Assembly (NCBI GenBank): GCA_023423045.1
Contig: JAFAGA010000035.1
Location: 1 to 22,890 of the forward strand
Source of the DNA: Bacillota bacterium
GTDB lineage: Bacteria; Bacillota; Clostridia; Lachnospirales; Lachnospiraceae
Length of the DNA: 22,890 bases
Direction: 5' to 3'
Of the stretch, positions 6,931 through 14,247 are shown in pieces; positions within the stretch are counted from its first letter, which is position 1; each line of letters starts with the position of its first letter. The notes under the pieces were generated by a model. The model was not told the origin of the DNA. It worked only from the letters and a program-made list of their open reading frames with translations, and did not search any database. The position numbers were made by a program, and so were the translations under genes.

Positions 6931-7731
6931 TTATATTATCTTCAGTTTCTCATCTACTGCTATTTTCTTTGCTTTTTTGCTTCCGTATCGATGAATAAAC
7001 ATAAGCTTATCCATTTGCCGGATAGCAGAGTGATCCAGGGTGGTATAATTTAAGAAATTCCTGACATAAGCTTCATCAACCGTCTCCTGAGACAGGACTT
7101 CCTGCAAAACCTCTTCCAGATCCTCTTTTGAGATTGCATTCATAACGTATTTGATCACAAGAAAATGGATCTTCAAAAACGCCAGTATTTTATTTTTATC
7201 CAAGTGATTAATATATTTAATGGCTTCTTCATTGTTCTTGACAGCCGCCGCCTGGGTGCTGTGAGAGGGAGAAGAAATAAACCTTAGTGCCTCATAATTT
7301 GCTTTCACCGCTTCCAGCTGCACACTTTCATAGGGGGAAGAAATAAAACGGATGGCATCATAATTCTTGCGAACTGCCAATAATTGCAGATCCTCACTGG
7401 GATTATTCACATATTTTATTGCCCAGCCGGCCTGGCTGACCGCCATATGGATTACCGTATCGGTGGGCTTCTTCATGTATTCCAGGTTTGTCCACCCGCC
7501 TTCAATGGCTTTCATCATCATTGCTTCCGTGGGATTATCAATGAATTTAATAGCCCGGACATTATTTTCCAGAGCCAGCTCCTCCATTTTCCGGGTAGGC
7601 TTTTCTATATATTCCAGTAAAAGACCGTTTTTTCTGACAGCAATTAATCCCATCTCTTCGGTGGGATGACTGATCGTTGTAATAAGATGAGGATTTATCT
7701 CAAGCATTTTAATAAGCTGCATGTTATCCAT
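6931..7731 (-). CDS. Protein with seven 22-residue repeats, MoxR-operon partner
   Basis: I place the start at ATG 7729-7731 (MDNMQLIKML), with AAAGGAG ten bases upstream, giving 266 residues; the frame is open to 7857, but the extra segment is unlike the rest. Residues 23-176 consist of seven contiguous repeats of exactly 22 residues, consensus P-[ST]-x(6)-A-[VI]-x(2)-N-x(2)-A-[IL]-[KR]-[FY]-[IV]-x-[NS]. Examples are PTRKMEELALENNVRAIKFI and PSEDLQLLAVRKNYDAIRFI. They should form a helical solenoid reminiscent of DUF4116-like repeats, though that relation is not certain. The C-terminal 90 residues are helical and non-repetitive. Lying upstream of MoxR and the HExxH/VWA gene, it may act as an adaptor or substrate of that machine; this is inference. 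Confidence 0.7.
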   Translation of the reverse strand: MDNMQLIKMLEINPHLITTISHPTEEMGLIAVRKNGLLLEYIEKPTRKMEELALENNVRAIKFIDNPTEAMMMKAIEGGWTNLEYMKKPTDTVIHMAVSQAGWAIKYVNNPSEDLQLLAVRKNYDAIRFISSPYESVQLEAVKANYEALRFISSPSHSTQAAAVKNNEEAIKYINHLDKNKILAFLKIHFLVIKYVMNAISKEDLEEVLQEVLSQETVDEAYVRNFLNYTTLDHSAIRQMDKLMFIHRYGSKKAKKIAVDEKLKII

Positions 7732-7761
7732 GGATTTATGACTCCTTTCCATCCGGCGCTG

Positions 7762-7786
7762 CCCGCGCGGGATACAGGAATTCCTG
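7762..7786. promoter_or_regulatory. Two adjacent palindromes in the leader of the repeat-protein operon
   Basis: CCCGCGCGGG (7762-7771) and CAGGAATTCCTG (7775-7786) are both perfect palindromes, three bases apart. They fall about 10-35 bases downstream of the predicted transcript start and upstream of the ribosome binding site, where a repressor would block transcription. They could be operators; no regulator gene is adjacent. Confidence 0.4.
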
Positions 7787-7804
7787 ATATGAACTATTCC
7801 CTTT

Positions 7805-7833
7805 ATTGTATCACCAGATTGGAAATGGGTCCA
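7805..7833 (-). promoter_or_regulatory. Candidate promoter for the repeat protein/MoxR/VWA operon
   Basis: On the minus strand TGGACC (7828-7833) and TACAAT (7805-7810) are separated by 17 bases. The -35 box matches the consensus at four of six positions and the -10 at five of six. The transcript would start near 7797. Confidence 0.45.
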
Positions 7834-7846
7834 GTAAGATAAGAAA

Positions 7847-7871
7847 AGTGCTGCCAAGCGGAAGCAGCACT
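7847..7871 (-). terminator. Terminator of the nitroreductase/DUF6157/AlkZ-like operon
   Basis: On the minus strand AGTGCTGC (7864-7871) pairs with GCAGCACT (7847-7854) around a nine-base loop and is followed by TTTTCTTATC. The stem overlaps the stop codon of the gene ending at 7870, so termination is immediate. It separates this operon from the repeat-protein operon downstream. Confidence 0.85.
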
Positions 7872-8580
7872 AACCCTGTATGAATTTCGATATTTTCTTC
7901 TGCTCCGCACCCGGATTGAGAAGGCGTACACGTTCCGTAATTTTTTGGACGGCCTCATGCTTATCATGCTTTGCGGCGGCTTCCAACGCGTCTTTTCCCC
8001 AAAAGGTTTCAGTCAGGCAGAAGACGGTGGATGACCAGCCATACTCCTCCCCTTTTTGGGAGATCTTCTGCTGTCTGCCGCACATGGTAAGGTACATCTT
8101 CATCTGCAGTTCAGCCAAAGCATGGTCAAACCTGGATTTTTCCTCTTTCCCGAAGCCGGCAAGCTGCTTGATGGCATGCAAAGGCAAAGTTCCGTGCTCC
8201 AGGATTACCTGATAGATACGTTTCGCAGGATGGCTGATCATACCGTTTTGATATTCCTCATCAAAACCTGTATTGCCTCTGCGGGCAGCATAAAAATAGG
8301 GAAACCATTCCCGGGTGATATACCCGCTTTTCTTGAAAAATACTTTTGAGTAAGCAATATCGCTTCGCTCATCAAGCACCCGCATCCTCCACTCCCATGG
8401 ATCGGTCTCCGGATCGCCGGTGTGCCAGCGCACGGGTGTTTCATATGGCGGCTGTTCCTTCCAGTTCCATGGAATTACCGAATAGATTCCCTCGCTGTTT
8501 CCGCCGCCCAAGGAAAAACCGGCATCCGATAATACGGCTATAAAATCGTCATAGCATCTTATTTGATTGTTTTTCTGCAC
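7870..8580 (-). CDS. AlkZ-related-looking protein of unknown function
   Basis: The 236-residue product starts at GTG 8578-8580, with GGAGG six bases upstream. Notable segments are RWHTGDPETDPWEWRMRVL (about 51-70), FFKKSGYITREWFPYF (about 82-97) and, at about 163-187, LTMCGRQQK followed by EYGWSSTVF. I recall this pattern in Firmicute proteins annotated as AlkZ-related, that is, distant to the winged-helix DNA glycosylase family, but I cannot confirm it without a profile search. I do not see the diagnostic QxQ motif of true AlkZ glycosylases, so enzymatic activity is uncertain. It is the last gene of the operon, 17 bases after the DUF6157 gene. Confidence 0.55.
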   Translation of the reverse strand: MQKNNQIRCYDDFIAVLSDAGFSLGGGNSEGIYSVIPWNWKEQPPYETPVRWHTGDPETDPWEWRMRVLDERSDIAYSKVFFKKSGYITREWFPYFYAARRGNTGFDEEYQNGMISHPAKRIYQVILEHGTLPLHAIKQLAGFGKEEKSRFDHALAELQMKMYLTMCGRQQKISQKGEEYGWSSTVFCLTETFWGKDALEAAAKHDKHEAVQKITERVRLLNPGAEQKKISKFIQG

Positions 8581-8597
8581 CTTAACCTCCGTTTTCG

Positions 8598-8990
8598 CTA
8601 TTTTTTGCCGGAACGCATCGCCTTGATGTGTTTTATGCTTCCATCAGAGGCAAATCGTGTATACTCTTCTGATCCTATAGCATAGATTGCGATTTTGCCA
8701 TCCTTGTCACAGTGGATACCCCAACCATAGCGCTTCGGCAGAGCGGAGGAACGAAGGCAGGGCTGTCCTTTTGAAAAGAAATCCTTGCGGCTGATATTCC
8801 TGCGCCTGCCGTTGGACTCATAAAGCACATCATCTGAAGTATACCGGTATGGACTGGCGATCAGCATCTCATACTCGATCCGAACCGCCGTCTTGGGTTC
8901 CCTTTCGGGAGGAACCACGGCTGCTGTAGCCGTGCAGTCCTCAGCGATTTCGATAAAGGTATTTATATAGTTGGTAGTATGTGCTTTCAT
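8598..8990 (-). CDS. DUF6157 family protein
   Basis: The product is 130 residues, with GGAGGG before the ATG. The N-terminus (HTTNYINTFIEIAEDC) and the block EYEMLIASPYRYTSDDVLYE (about 39-58) match what I know of DUF6157, small cytosolic proteins of about 130-140 residues without an assigned function. The C-terminal half contains KRYGWGIHCDKDGKIAIYAI, also family-like. The gap to the nitroreductase gene upstream is 42 bases and to the next gene 17 bases, so it is the middle gene of a three-gene operon. Confidence 0.7.
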   Translation of the reverse strand: MKAHTTNYINTFIEIAEDCTATAAVVPPEREPKTAVRIEYEMLIASPYRYTSDDVLYESNGRRRNISRKDFFSKGQPCLRSSALPKRYGWGIHCDKDGKIAIYAIGSEEYTRFASDGSIKHIKAMRSGKK

Positions 8991-9032
8991 CGGTGCCCTC
9001 CTGCTTTCTGCGGTTTGCCGCGCAATGAGTGG

Positions 9033-9581
9033 TTAGTTCATATAACGGATTTTGGAGGTATCGGGTTCATGGGGCGTGCCTGCCGACTCTGCACAGCCGA
9101 CCAGGACGGCCATACCAAATTCCCACCCGTCAGGAAAGCCGATCTTCTGCTTGAAGGTGCTGCCCTTGGGTCCGTTAAGAGGAATGGCGGCCATACCGCA
9201 GATAACGCTGCCCAATCCGAGAGACGCAGCAGCCAGGGCGATGTTCTCGCTGACAATGCCGGTGTCCAGATCCGTGCCGGGCTGTTTGAGAATCAGGAAC
9301 ATACAGGGGGCATTATAGTATAGTGTTCCGCCGCGGCTCATAAAACGTTCATAGGTGGTTTTGTCCTCCGCTTCCGAAAGAATGCGCATGCCTTCGGCAT
9401 CCATTTCTTCGATAAAAGGTTTATTCGTGATAACAACCACCTGCCAGGGCTGGCGGTTCATGCCGCTGGGCGACTGGACAGCGGCCATTGCTATGGCCTC
9501 CAGCTTTTCCTTTTCAGGTAAGCGGCCGTCATAGGCGCGGCAGGAATAACGTTGGGCAATTGTACGGAGAGTTTCATTCAT
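9033..9581 (-). CDS. Nitroreductase family FMN-dependent oxidoreductase
   Basis: The 182-residue product starts at ATG 9581 with AAGGAAG eight bases upstream. FMN-contact features are RYSCRAYD near residues 11-18, the SPSGMNRQPWQVVVI block (37-51, family pattern APSxxNxQPW), and the C-terminal GLGSVICGM loop near 122-130. The length suits the compact NfsA/NfsB-like clade (about 170-220). It would use NAD(P)H to reduce nitro compounds, quinones or related electrophiles; the substrate is not deducible. It has its own promoter and leads the operon with the DUF6157 and AlkZ-like genes, which may point to handling of reactive compounds, though that is only inference. Confidence 0.9.
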   Translation of the reverse strand: MNETLRTIAQRYSCRAYDGRLPEKEKLEAIAMAAVQSPSGMNRQPWQVVVITNKPFIEEMDAEGMRILSEAEDKTTYERFMSRGGTLYYNAPCMFLILKQPGTDLDTGIVSENIALAAASLGLGSVICGMAAIPLNGPKGSTFKQKIGFPDGWEFGMAVLVGCAESAGTPHEPDTSKIRYMN

Positions 9582-9634
9582 AGTTTTTTCTTCCTTTCTG
9601 CTGATTCAAGTTTTATTTTGTTTGAGCACATAAT

Positions 9635-9663
9635 ATCATATTTTATCCAATAGAGAAAGACAA
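9635..9663 (-). promoter_or_regulatory. Candidate promoter of the nitroreductase operon
   Basis: On the minus strand TTGTCT (9658-9663) and TATGAT (9635-9640) are 17 bases apart, about 55 bases before the start codon. Both boxes are imperfect but the spacing is ideal. Confidence 0.5.
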
Positions 9664-9777
9664 AAAATCTCCTTGCGGGATGATATGGAAGATATTCTTT
9701 TGAAATAATGCATGGAAAAGCTTTGCGATGCTCATAAAGGACATCTTCTCTTCACGGATATGCCACCAAAAGTATGA
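9664..9777. other. Non-coding stretch without recognised features
   Basis: Part of the 412-base gap between the nitroreductase start and the acetyltransferase stop. The gap holds the promoter at 9635-9663 and the NUDIX remnant at 9778-9968. Between these I find only short frames; one minus-strand frame of about 30 codons (ATG near 9733) has no recognisable sequence and I do not call it. Confidence 0.4.
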
Positions 9778-9968
9778 TCATATGGTGTTAAGGAATTCGT
9801 TCAGCCGCTCCTTGTGAGCAGGAATGTATTTTCGCTTTCTATAAAATTTAAAAAGTCTTCCTTGTCTAACCAAACAAAGGATATGGTTTCGCCCTCCTGC
9901 AAAGTAATTGAGCTTTTATCGCTATTTAGCCCTATCCTAGTGTTTCTGTGCCTGACGTTTTCATCATA
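9778..9968 (-). pseudogene. Decayed C-terminal fragment of a NUDIX-like hydrolase
   Basis: Read on the minus strand, one frame gives ITLQEGETISFVWLDKEDF followed by LNFIESEN. After a one-base shift, a second frame gives YIPAHKERLNEFLNTI and a TGA at 9778-9780. Joined, these resemble the C-terminus of NUDIX hydrolases, where a GETI-x(2)-W-x(3)-EF segment follows the catalytic core. The catalytic NUDIX box (GxxxxxExxxxxxxREUxEE) is not present upstream, where stops occur in all frames. The fragment therefore looks like the relic of a gene lost by deletion and frameshift, lying downstream of the acetyltransferase gene on the same strand. Confidence 0.5.
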
Positions 9969-9994
9969 TTATCAGCCTTTGGAGAACCGTTATG

Positions 9995-10453
9995 TTATTC
10001 CAATACACTTCTCATATGAGTTTTTAAAGGAATAAAAGCATTTTTTCTGTATAACTCAACCGCTGAATCATTATCAACTAAAACAGTTAAATCAATGTAT
10101 TTTGCATCGATTGATTTGCCCCATTTTTTGAATTCTTCTATAAGTGCTGTTCCTACGCCGTGTTTTCTGTTTTTTTCTTTTACATACATGGCATCGAGCA
10201 AGATTACTGTATTATTCACAAATGTACCTGCCTCGTCTTTGACGAAGCCATGAATAAATCCAATCACTTCATCTCCCTGAATGGCGGCAAATGTTATTCG
10301 ATGTTCATCATCTAATGTAGTTGAATACCAATCTTGCACTACAAAGTTCTCTATAATGTTGGTATCATATTTTCTCTCATCCATAATTAAGGATGTTAAC
10401 ATTTCATCACATATATCTGCTAAATATTTTTCTGTCACTTTTATTATCTTCAT
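9995..10453 (-). CDS. GNAT family N-acetyltransferase
   Basis: The 152-residue product starts at ATG 10453, with AGGAG upstream. The acetyl-CoA binding motif A is RKHGVGTAL at 96-104 (pattern R/Q-x-x-G-x-G/A), preceded by the beta-strand VILLDAMYV (83-91) and followed by motif B LTVLVDNDSAVELYRKNAF near 121-139. The length is typical of single-domain GNATs. The acceptor substrate cannot be inferred. It lies between a NUDIX relic and the response regulator gene and is preceded by a near-perfect inverted repeat at 10504-10525. Confidence 0.88.
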   Translation of the reverse strand: MKIIKVTEKYLADICDEMLTSLIMDERKYDTNIIENFVVQDWYSTTLDDEHRITFAAIQGDEVIGFIHGFVKDEAGTFVNNTVILLDAMYVKEKNRKHGVGTALIEEFKKWGKSIDAKYIDLTVLVDNDSAVELYRKNAFIPLKTHMRSVLE

Positions 10454-10503
10454 GTAAGCTTCTCCTCTGTTTCGGATCAGTGTGCAGTTATTTACTAGTG
10501 GCA

Positions 10504-10525
10504 GGTCAAGGTTAAAACCTTAACC
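10504..10525. promoter_or_regulatory. Near-perfect 22-base inverted repeat between response regulator and acetyltransferase genes
   Basis: GGTCAAGGTT and AACCTTAACC flank a two-base centre; the arms match at nine of ten positions. It sits 11-32 bases after the response regulator stop and about 50 bases before the acetyltransferase start. No T-run follows on the minus strand, so it is a poor terminator and may be an operator. Confidence 0.4.
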
Positions 10526-10535
10526 ACTCTTTCTT

Positions 10536-11300
10536 TTATTGCATTCTGGTACTTCTTAAAGCTCCGGGTGTAATACCCATATATTTCTTGAAGACTTTAT
10601 AAAAATGCCGTTCACTCATAAATCCGGAAGAAATCGCTACTTTTTCAATGGTAAGTTCCTTATCTCGGAGCAGGACGGCAATACTTTCCTGCAATCGAAG
10701 GGAATCAAGATACTTCAGAAAGGTAGTTTTTGTATGGGTCTGAAATAAGGAGCAGATATAGTTCGGATGCAAACCGAATTCCTCCCCCAGCTGTTCCAGT
10801 GAAATGCTTTTATGGAAATTCAAACGCATATAGTGAAGAATATCCTTAAGAATGCCCGGCATATTGCTTTCATCAATAGAAAAGTTTAAGGAGGAAAACT
10901 GAGGGGTATGGATATTCTCCTTCAAAACCTTATGAATTTCATTATAGACAGAGCTTACAATCCGTGTAAGCTCTATTTTATCAATTGGTTTCAAAAGATA
11001 GTCAATTACATGGAATCGAAGAGCCCGTCTTACATAATCAAACTTGTCAAAGCCGCTTAAGATAATAAAGCGGTTACAATACTGCCTTCTCACAACCTCT
11101 TCAATCAGCTCCAGCCCGTTCATGGCAGGCATATCAATATCTGTAAGGAGCAGATCAGCGCCCGTGTACTTTAGAATTTCCAGAGCATCGGCTCCATTAC
11201 GGGCCGTATATACCGTTATGTTTTGGAGCGCCATTTTTCCTATCATGTTAGTCAAACCCTTCAATATGATGGTATCGTCGTCAACTAGTAAGAGCTTCAT
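10536..11300 (-). CDS. AraC-type response regulator (YesN-like, short form)
   Basis: The product is 254 residues. The receiver domain (1-120) has acidic residues D7-D9, phospho-acceptor D54 (LLTDIDMP), S82 and K104 (LLKPID). The C-terminal AraC/HTH_18 domain (about 150-252) shows two helix-turn-helix units (LEQLGEEFGLHPNYICSLF; IEKVAISSGFMSERHFYKVF). YesN-like regulators are often 350-540 residues with a middle domain; here that region is only about 30 residues. The ATG lies within the 3' end of the kinase gene (20-base overlap), so the pair is translationally coupled. It very likely controls the divergent sugar-uptake genes starting at 13280. Confidence 0.92.
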   Translation of the reverse strand: MKLLLVDDDTIILKGLTNMIGKMALQNITVYTARNGADALEILKYTGADLLLTDIDMPAMNGLELIEEVVRRQYCNRFIILSGFDKFDYVRRALRFHVIDYLLKPIDKIELTRIVSSVYNEIHKVLKENIHTPQFSSLNFSIDESNMPGILKDILHYMRLNFHKSISLEQLGEEFGLHPNYICSLFQTHTKTTFLKYLDSLRLQESIAVLLRDKELTIEKVAISSGFMSERHFYKVFKKYMGITPGALRSTRMQ

Positions 11301-13077
11301 GTTTATCCCCTCTTTCGATAATCTTAATTTGAATACTTGTTCCGGAGCCCTGTATACTGTCCAAGGTTAAAAGGGCCCTGTCGGAATAAAAATCCCGAAT
11401 TCTTTTAATAATGCTTCTAAGCCCCAGGCATCCTGAGCCGGTCTTTTGTATGATGTCCGGTTCAACCTCACCCTTTAGCACTGATTTAATGGTTTCCAAT
11501 GTGTCTGACGGTATGCCGATACCATTGTCGGAGACGGTGATCACCGTATGTATTCCGTCGGTTTTTACCGTAACATCAATGAATAACTTTGCAGAGTTTT
11601 TGCCTACCCCATGTTTGATACTATTTTCTACCAGGGGTTGAAGAATAAAGGGAGGACAGTCAATCGCAGATAAGTCACCTTCTGTTGTAACACAGTAATC
11701 AATCTGACCGGTGGAGCTCGCTTTATAGAGCTCCAAATATTTTTTTACAGTTTGAAGCTCTAAATATAAATTCACATTTTTGGCGGAGGCAGAGGAAAAG
11801 GAGTAACGGATAACGCCTCCGAGATTAAAGAGGAAATTCGATACCGGTTCGTCATTGGCTGCTTCCGCCATCATACGCGCTGTCTCAAGAGAATTATATA
11901 AAAAATGAGGCTGCATCTGTGCTTGCAGGGCGTAATAATTCGCTTCACTTTTCTTTATTTCCGAAATATGCAAGTCCGAGATCAGATTACTGATTTTTCT
12001 TACCATGGAATTATAAAAATTAATAACCTGTCCAATCTCATCATTGGATATCTCATCCGTATATTCCTTCAAGAAATTATAATTCGTTCTGGAAATATAC
12101 TTGGCAAAGCGTTTCAACCGGTAGGTAAAGGAGGAAATAATAAAGTAATAAAGACAGCTTAACAATAAAAACAAGGCCGTCATGATCAGGAGTGGAGTCT
12201 GGAATTCAGAAAGACCCGAGAGTGAAGTCTGGGGAGTGATATATACCAGGAGACATTCGGTCTGATCGATGCTCTGCTTATTTACAAGCAGTCCGCCGTA
12301 CCGATAAGAACCGGAGGTATCATGATCTTTATCTATCTTCAGGTAATGATTTAATAAAGTGTCTTTCTCCGGATCTGTAATCTTGATCACCTTTTTGTCT
12401 TCAAGGATATACCAATTGCTTCCGGAACACAGGTACCGGATCCGGTTATTTTGGGCAGGCAGAAAATAGTCTGCGAAAATACTGCCTTCGAGACGAATCT
12501 GCATCGATCCGATGCGCTTAAAGTGGTCCGCGTTATAAATAGGTACCCGGAAGATAAGGGAAATGTTGTCGTCCGTCTCAGGAGAAGTCCATTCTCCTTT
12601 TAGCGGAAGGATTTCTATTGTAAGAGTAGCATCCTCCTGATAAAGCAGCTGGGATGGCAAAGGAACGAGGGGTTTGTACTTGCTGTAAACCAATATATCC
12701 GAGATATATCGGTCAGAGGCAGTGATAAAAGAGAACAGGGGGCGAATCTCACTGGTAAAATAGAATATTTCATCGGAAACGGTTGAATAGGTTCCATTCA
12801 GGTAATTCATTAAAGGCTTATTATTATGGAAGAGAAACTGATACCCCTCTACTTGAGATAATCGCTTTAAAAAATTAGTATTCTCCTGCTGCATCACTCT
12901 TTGTTCGTCAGCAAGATATTTAATGAATTTCTGCTGCTGATAGTTTGTCATTAGAAAAATAATAAAGACTGTGAAGGGAATCAGGATAAGAATGAAATAT
13001 CCAAAAAACATTTTTTGAAACAGGTTTCTGGATCGATAATAAGAAAAAAGACTATTTTTATACTTTTTGGAATTCAT
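11281..13077 (-). CDS. Sensor histidine kinase, YesM family
   Basis: I take ATG 13075-13077 (MNSKKYKNS), with GGAGG upstream, giving 598 residues; the frame runs on to 13161 but into the promoter. TM1 is about 22-43, an extracellular sensing region about 44-293, TM2 about 294-317, and a HAMP-like segment follows. The His-kinase domain (PF06580 type) carries QMQPHFLYN with H391, and the HATPase domain has an N box (ENSIKHG), DNGIGIP and a glycine-rich GSGCLGLRSI. This is the usual layout of kinases that sense extracellular sugars or binding-protein complexes. It overlaps the regulator gene by 20 bases and is divergent from the ABC permease genes. Confidence 0.93.
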   Translation of the reverse strand: MNSKKYKNSLFSYYRSRNLFQKMFFGYFILILIPFTVFIIFLMTNYQQQKFIKYLADEQRVMQQENTNFLKRLSQVEGYQFLFHNNKPLMNYLNGTYSTVSDEIFYFTSEIRPLFSFITASDRYISDILVYSKYKPLVPLPSQLLYQEDATLTIEILPLKGEWTSPETDDNISLIFRVPIYNADHFKRIGSMQIRLEGSIFADYFLPAQNNRIRYLCSGSNWYILEDKKVIKITDPEKDTLLNHYLKIDKDHDTSGSYRYGGLLVNKQSIDQTECLLVYITPQTSLSGLSEFQTPLLIMTALFLLLSCLYYFIISSFTYRLKRFAKYISRTNYNFLKEYTDEISNDEIGQVINFYNSMVRKISNLISDLHISEIKKSEANYYALQAQMQPHFLYNSLETARMMAEAANDEPVSNFLFNLGGVIRYSFSSASAKNVNLYLELQTVKKYLELYKASSTGQIDYCVTTEGDLSAIDCPPFILQPLVENSIKHGVGKNSAKLFIDVTVKTDGIHTVITVSDNGIGIPSDTLETIKSVLKGEVEPDIIQKTGSGCLGLRSIIKRIRDFYSDRALLTLDSIQGSGTSIQIKIIERGDKHEALTS

Positions 13078-13132
13078 AATTACCTCCGTTTCTGTATACA
13101 CTGATTCCTTTTTACATCTCGGTATTGTGTAA

Positions 13133-13161
13133 ATTATACAATGAAACACAGGATTTTTCAA
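13133..13161 (-). promoter_or_regulatory. Sigma-A-type promoter for the kinase/regulator operon
   Basis: On the minus strand TTGAAA (13156-13161) and TATAAT (13133-13138) are separated by exactly 17 bases. The predicted transcript start lies about 50 bases upstream of the ATG at 13077. Its -35 box lies just beside the GTGCCA half-site at 13163. Confidence 0.75.
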
Positions 13162-13162
13162 T

Positions 13163-13203
13163 GTGCCATATTAATAATGGACAGTATTCTGAGTATTTGG
13201 CAC
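13163..13203. promoter_or_regulatory. Inverted half-sites GTGCCA...TGGCAC in the divergent control region
   Basis: GTGCCA (13163-13168) and TGGCAC (13198-13203) are inverted repeats 29 bases apart, located between the kinase promoter and the permease gene. They may be regulator half-sites. A similar pair, TGCCAC (15259-15264) and GTGGCA (15292-15297), lies before the binding-protein gene. Six-base arms can occur by chance, so this is tentative. Confidence 0.3.
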
Positions 13204-13279
13204 TATACATGAAAAATGCAGAATGCTAAGATAAGGTCAAATTTATAAATAAAGAAGGACAGAAAAAGGAGGAGTGCGA

Positions 13280-14230
13280 ATGGCCGGAAACCAAGAAGTC
13301 ATGGAGCGAAGGAAAAACTTTAAAAAGCAGGGACTCATACAGGTTTTTGCTCTTTCTGGCATGCTTTACCTGTTTGTTTTTACTCTGGTTCCATTGGTGG
13401 GAATTATTATGGCATTTAAAAACTATACTGTGGATCAGAAAATCATTGGGATATTTACCAGTGAGTGGGCGGGGCTCAGACATTTCAATGATTTTTTCAA
13501 TGATATTAACTTTGATACTATTATGAGAAATACCATAGTGCTTAGTGTATTAAAATTATTATTTTCTTTTCCGATGCCGATTATTTTTGCTCTAATGCTC
13601 AATGAAGTAAAAAATCAGCCCTTTAAGAGATTTACACAGACGGTATCATATCTGCCGCATTTTATTTCGTGGGTTATAGTCGCCGGGCTTGCGATCAATT
13701 TTTTTTCCGCAGATGGAATTATCAATTCCTTATTGATGTGGGCGGGGTTAGTTGATAAACCGGTTGCATTTTTGACCGCTTCGAATAATTTTTGGCCAAT
13801 GGCAGTATTCCTGGATGTGTGGAAGGACATGGGTTGGTGGACCATCATTTTCCTGGCTGCAATCACCGGTATTGATCCAACGCTATATGAGGCAGCGGAT
13901 CTGGATGGAGCAGGAAGACTCAGAAAAATGTGGAGCATTACCCTGCCGTCCATCAAGGGAACTATAACGGTGGTGCTGATACTGGCTTTGGGTAATCTGT
14001 TCGGAGGCGGACTCAGCGGCTCAAACTTTGAGCAATCCTATCTTTTAGGGAATACGATGAACTTCGAACGCTCAGAGATCTTGCAGACACATATTTTCAA
14101 AACAGGTATGGTACATAGCCGATTTGCCTATGCAACAGCAGTAGGATTAATTCAATCCTTTGTATCATTGGTATTAATATTTGTAAGTAACGGCGTATCG
14201 AAAAAGATTTCGGATAACAGCTTATTTTAG
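13280..14230 (+). CDS. Carbohydrate ABC transporter permease (CUT1, LplB-like)
   Basis: The 316-residue product starts at ATG 13280, with AAAGGAGG seven bases upstream; a GTG two codons earlier overlaps that site and is not used. Six hydrophobic helices span the protein (about 25-47, 90-112, 125-147, 170-190, 227-247 and 280-303). The EAA loop, contacting the ATPase, reads YEAADLDGAGRLRKMWSITLP at about 205-225. Together with the next gene it forms a heterodimeric permease of the type serving oligosaccharide or complex-sugar uptake in Firmicutes. It is the first gene of the rightward cluster; the second permease begins 17 bases after its stop. Confidence 0.92.
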   Translation: MAGNQEVMERRKNFKKQGLIQVFALSGMLYLFVFTLVPLVGIIMAFKNYTVDQKIIGIFTSEWAGLRHFNDFFNDINFDTIMRNTIVLSVLKLLFSFPMPIIFALMLNEVKNQPFKRFTQTVSYLPHFISWVIVAGLAINFFSADGIINSLLMWAGLVDKPVAFLTASNNFWPMAVFLDVWKDMGWWTIIFLAAITGIDPTLYEAADLDGAGRLRKMWSITLPSIKGTITVVLILALGNLFGGGLSGSNFEQSYLLGNTMNFERSEILQTHIFKTGMVHSRFAYATAVGLIQSFVSLVLIFVSNGVSKKISDNSLF

Positions 14231-14247
14231 GGGAGGAAGTAAGGAAG

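Noticed and set aside
9814..10035. A 73-codon plus-strand frame
   Set aside because: It overlaps the NUDIX relic and the acetyltransferase gene on the opposite strand, has no ribosome binding site and no recognisable sequence.
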